A stretch of 64,000 nt of DNA from Cyrtodaria siliqua (lineage: Eukaryota; Mollusca; Bivalvia; Adapedonta; Hiatellidae). The notes beneath the pieces were generated by a model that was not told the DNA's origin, made no database searches, and worked only from the letters and a program-made list of their open reading frames with translations. A program made the position numbers and the translations under genes. This document shows, in pieces, positions 60,346 to 64,000 of the stretch. The stretch spans positions 62,001 through 126,000 of the forward strand of contig JAWPHD010005570.1 in the NCBI GenBank assembly GCA_037043455.1, written 5' to 3'. Position 1 is the first letter of the stretch, and each line of letters opens with the position of its first letter.

Positions 60346-61850
60346 TACAAACACTTCAGCTACTAATTTATGTAATTTGCTGTTGTTGTTTTTTGTAGAA
60401 TATTTTTTTGTTACTTCATTTTCATCTTATCGGTAGTGTAATAGCATCTCAAATGGAAAACCTTGTATTCGTGGAATCTCCACGTTTCTAGTCTACTAAA
60501 GCAACATAACTATTACCTCAAAAACACGCTTATGATAATGAACAAGTGTATCATTCTTCGTTCTACAGCCTGATACCAGAGCCAAAGGAAGCCCATGCCC
60601 AGATCGTAGTTTTTTTTGTTACTGCGGATAATTAATCAGTGCATTTTTGCACCCAACACCGTTACAGAAATCCACATCAGGTCTGAAATCCGGTTGGGGT
60701 GAACGAAGAAAACCCGATCTATCGTTGAATTTCGGTAAACCCAGGGCTAATATAATCATGCTCCTCTTCCAGATTGATTTTATCCCTACAAGCGCTGATG
60801 ATATTTTCTGTCTTCATCACTGCAAAACTACCGCAGCATGCGAGGATACAGCTAGCGGACGAAGCTTCACTGATTCTTGACATGCCTTTTTATTCACATA
60901 CTGACCTTTCGCCTTCCATTCCCTCAGTCAATATAGTCCTTGCAGTAAACATGACCCAGGGAAACCAACACCACAGGCGTAGACAACAACGGCCATACCT
61001 CATTTATCTCCTCATTCTTCGTCAGACACCTAGTTGAACACAGCCCAGGACCATAACATTCCCTTGCGGCGTCTGTCATAAAGGGTGCCAGTGGAACCAG
61101 AATGCTGTGATGAATGCGATACTTAGTACCATACCAAATGCCTGAACATGAAAGACACAATATACCCACCATACACAAAGCTTGACGTGACATTTGTGAT
61201 ATCCCAAACTTCTCCTCAAGTATATTTGAATCTGTATACTCGGCCATCGACGAAACAACACCCCAGTTACCATTAGCAATATACCAGAGAACGCCTGCAG
61301 TATTAACCTCAATCTCCACGCAGAGTTATCGTTCCTTGCACTCACATACATCTCTGCTAACTACTAAATTACACGATTTTGGTAAAACCTATATGTTTGC
61401 CTGAAACTTATTTATTTCTTGTGTAAATATCATTTTCAGAATATCTGCAAATTAGATGTTGCAAGATTTGAAATAATGCATGAAAACAATTTAGTTTTAA
61501 TTGGGACTATTTTACTACAAAAAAAATACGTACTTAGGTCTCCTCAATCGAAACGCATATGCAAACATTTCAAACCGAAGCTCGATAGCAGAAAATTACT
61601 TTAAAAAATTAACTCTTGGAAATAAAAATTGAAATTATTTAATATAGGTCTATATTTTATCTTTGCAGATCACGCAAAAGGATTTATTATAAACAACGTC
61701 ATAACTTTTTGAATAATCACGTGACCTAACCGTTCGCCCTACTTCTTTGACGTTGACAGAGTCAAATGAGGAACGAGTGTACTCTGGGTAGAGATTGTAT
61801 TAACCTATGTAACATCTCTGATATCACTAACTCTTCCATCAACTCATCCT
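60346..61850. other. Unrecognised stretch with overlapping open frames
   Basis: Between 60640 and 61351 base composition is more GC-balanced than its surroundings. Minus frames of 131 (61319-60924) and 91 codons (61351-61076) overlap; the second is hydrophobic (LILQAFSGILLMVTGVLF) but resembles no family I know. No convincing splice structure was found. It could be a decayed element or an exon of an unseen gene. Confidence 0.4.
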
Positions 61851-61859
61851 CCCCACGAA

Positions 61860-63015
61860 CACTTACATCCCACATGTTCAAGTTCTAAGAAAATGCGAGG
61901 AAACCACTTGAGGGTAAACAGCATAAAGGTAGGTCAGCCTGAACACCCAGTGTGTCACAAGCCCTAAGAAGAATGCCTGCTTTTGGAACTTCCTAGACTC
62001 TGTTAAGTGTGATATCCTGTGTGGCTGCGAAACATGGCTCAAGAGTACAACACATGATGCAGAGATCATCAGCCTAGAATCCGACATCGGCCTCAATCAG
62101 ATTGTAGAATTTCCCACTCGTGAAAACAACATTCCCGACCTCTGTTTCACAAATAGGCCCTCACTGGTAAACAGATGCACCCCAATCCCTGGGATTAGCG
62201 ACCACCACGCCATCTTCGTCGACACTAATATCTGCGCAGTCCGCCAGAAACCAATAAAGGGAAAGCTTCTTATGTGGGGCAAGGCAAACATTGGGGGCAT
62301 CAAGAACAAATGTACTACCCTATCAGACGCAATCATCTCGGCCATTAAAGCAAAAGTAGACATCAACTATGTGTGACACTACTAAAGGATGGCTGCAAAC
62401 ACATCATACATGATGAAATTCCATCTCGACTGTCAGCACATAGGTTCAGCCAACCATGGAACAGTAGAGATGTCCGACGCATAACACGACAGAAGCGAAG
62501 AAGGTTTCGCAAGGCCACAGGTTCCCAGAATGCACGCAACTTGGCCAAATACAAGACCATCAGGAAGCAGGTACAGAAGATTTACAGGGACACTCATGAC
62601 AAACATATCTCAGATATGCTGACTGAGGACCATGAAAAAACCCAAGGTGTTCTGGAACTATATTAAATCCCGGAAGAGAGACAACTCTAGTCGTCCCATT
62701 TAAAAAAGACGGTATCACCTACTGTGACAGCCCCACGAAAGCCGAAATCCTAAACCAGCAGTTTTCCTCTGTATTCACCGAAGAAGACACAACTGAGTTT
62801 CCAAAACTCCCTCCCAGCCAGACACCATCAGTCGCCCCAATCCTAATAAGCAGCAATGGAGTAAAGAAGCTTCTCAGTAACGTGAAACCTCTTAAGACTT
62901 CTCCAAGGCTTTTCACAAGGTCCCACACCAAAGGCTACTACTGAAACTGGAACATTGTGGAGGAAACATTCTCGATTGGATGGAGGACTTTCTCTCAGCA
63001 AGAACACAGGAGGTT
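61860..63015 (+). pseudogene. Non-LTR retrotransposon (LINE) remnant: endonuclease, linker, start of RT
   Basis: APE-type endonuclease pieces: MRGNHLRV (61892), CDILCGCETWLKSTTHDAEI (62007-62066, with the catalytic Glu in ETWL) and IPGISDHHAIFVDT (62188-62229, the conserved SDH). The frame ends in a stop at 62374. A linker follows in other frames (RFSQPWNSRDVRRITRQKRR, 62442 on). RT text FSKAFHKVPHQRLLLKLEHC (62903-62962) shows the normally conserved FSKAFDKVPH with Asp replaced by His at the first catalytic position. An RT segment of about 100 residues before it is missing. Not autonomous. Confidence 0.85.
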
Positions 63016-63755
63016 ATTATACACTTAACCAAATTGCTAATTACCTACCTAAGAATATGTCAATAATATTCTCATTGTTTTGTGTATTTTGAGCTTGATT
63101 AGATATACGGTTAAACTGCAAAATAACGAGTGTAAATCGTCTGCTCTGATTGCATGAACATATTTTAAAACTTTTAAGTCAATGTGTTTTCTTAGAAATA
63201 AGTTATAACACATACAACTGGGTATATAGGATTTTATTAAGTACTTCGAATTAGTGAAACTTTCGATGTTCCTAATTCTAAAATATGCCAGTTAAAATTA
63301 TTTTCACATCATGTTTTACTAGCATTACCACTACAAATGCGTTTGCAAAAGAAATTTTCGAAATATTTAATGTTAACGCTGAATTACAGTTACTTGAATT
63401 TCAAACAATATTCAATTTAAAGGGAGGTAATTTAAGATTATCCATATTTCATTTTTTTATAGACGGAAAATCTGCGATAAATGGGTCAATTTTTTATGTT
63501 TTTTTTCTATTATTTCATACCAATTTTAAGAATTTTATATCTTTAAGTGATCTTTGACTCATGTTATGTGTTTTATCAGTACATTTCATGTTTTCATATA
63601 AAGTGAGGGTAATTCTCAAAAGATGTAACAATTTAACTATTTAAACTATGGGTCAAAACAAAATACTTATCATATATCTATTCTAAAATATATTTAAAAT
63701 ATATTTAAAATAAGAAAATTAGTTAAGATACAAAAGTTGATACTTAGAAATTTTG
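63016..63755. other. A/T-rich insertion inside the LINE remnant
   Basis: It separates ARTQEV (ends near 63015) from SVEDAKSSPSPVSSGVSQGT (starts near 63755), which are adjacent in intact RTs. About 740 bp, very A/T-rich; a 90-codon frame at 63285-63557 has no recognisable domain. Inverted ends or target duplications were not clear. Confidence 0.65.
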
Positions 63756-64000
63756 TTCAGTGTAGAAGATGCCAAATCCTCACCATCCCCAGTATCATCA
63801 GGCGTATCCCAAGGCACAGTACTATTTCTGGTCTACATCAACGACCTACCAAGCAGAGTAACATCAACAACTGGCCTGTTCGCTGACGACAGCCTGCTCT
63901 ACAGAAGAGTGAAAGGTGATGCTGATACAAAAGCACCTCAGGACGACCTTGACAACCTACACTATTGGTAAAGACAATGGCAGATGTCGTTCAACCCAGA
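63756..64000 (+). pseudogene. LINE reverse transcriptase remnant, continued
   Basis: It reads SSPSPVSSGVSQGTVL, FLVYINDLPSRVTSTTGLFA and DDSLLYRRVK, containing the FADD catalytic motif. The usual GPLLF after GTVL is shortened by a small deletion. It runs to a stop near 63970 and beyond the window edge. Confidence 0.85.

Overview
This is eukaryotic nuclear DNA, most likely from a bivalve mollusc. The evidence is two spliced, intron-rich metazoan genes, many tRNA-derived SINEs, and dispersed repeats built from short internal tandem units of a kind I associate with bivalve genomes. No bacterial or viral gene content was recognised. The species is not determined, and the bivalve assignment is inference.

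The window holds two genes in a head-to-head pair. On the minus strand (19085 down to 665) is an 8-exon gene for a predicted 421-residue multi-pass membrane protein of an uncharacterised conserved animal family (I believe DUF7802, from memory). On the plus strand (19605 to 42822) is a 9-exon gene for a 432-residue coiled-coil protein that I recognise as the CCDC6 (H4/D10S170) orthologue. The two start codons lie about 520 bp apart, so the gap probably holds a bidirectional promoter. All exon junctions proposed here keep frame and use GT..AG.

The introns are much larger than the exons and are filled with repeats. The membrane-protein gene carries at least seven unrelated minisatellites (units of about 22, 30, 39, 45, 46, 49 and 72 bp), adding up to more than 9 kb. 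One is an amplified SINE head, and one resembles an expanded exon-intron edge. CCDC6 introns carry 22, 29, 37 and 63 bp arrays, several dispersed elements, a clean MITE with a 3-bp target duplication, two decayed copies of exon 3, and a decoy splice acceptor 44 nt before the last exon.

Downstream of CCDC6 (42823-64000) I found no host gene. There are hairpin-headed dispersed repeats, a head-to-head inverted minisatellite (49785-51535), a dead mariner element on the minus strand (about 54118-55310), a Penelope-like reverse transcriptase fragment (minus), a 3.6 kb array of about 120-bp units interrupted by a palindrome-rich MITE with TA target duplication (59273-59715), and a broken non-LTR retrotransposon (61860-64000) that is itself interrupted. 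Most long open frames in the window are by-products of tandem repeats without stop codons and are not annotated as genes.
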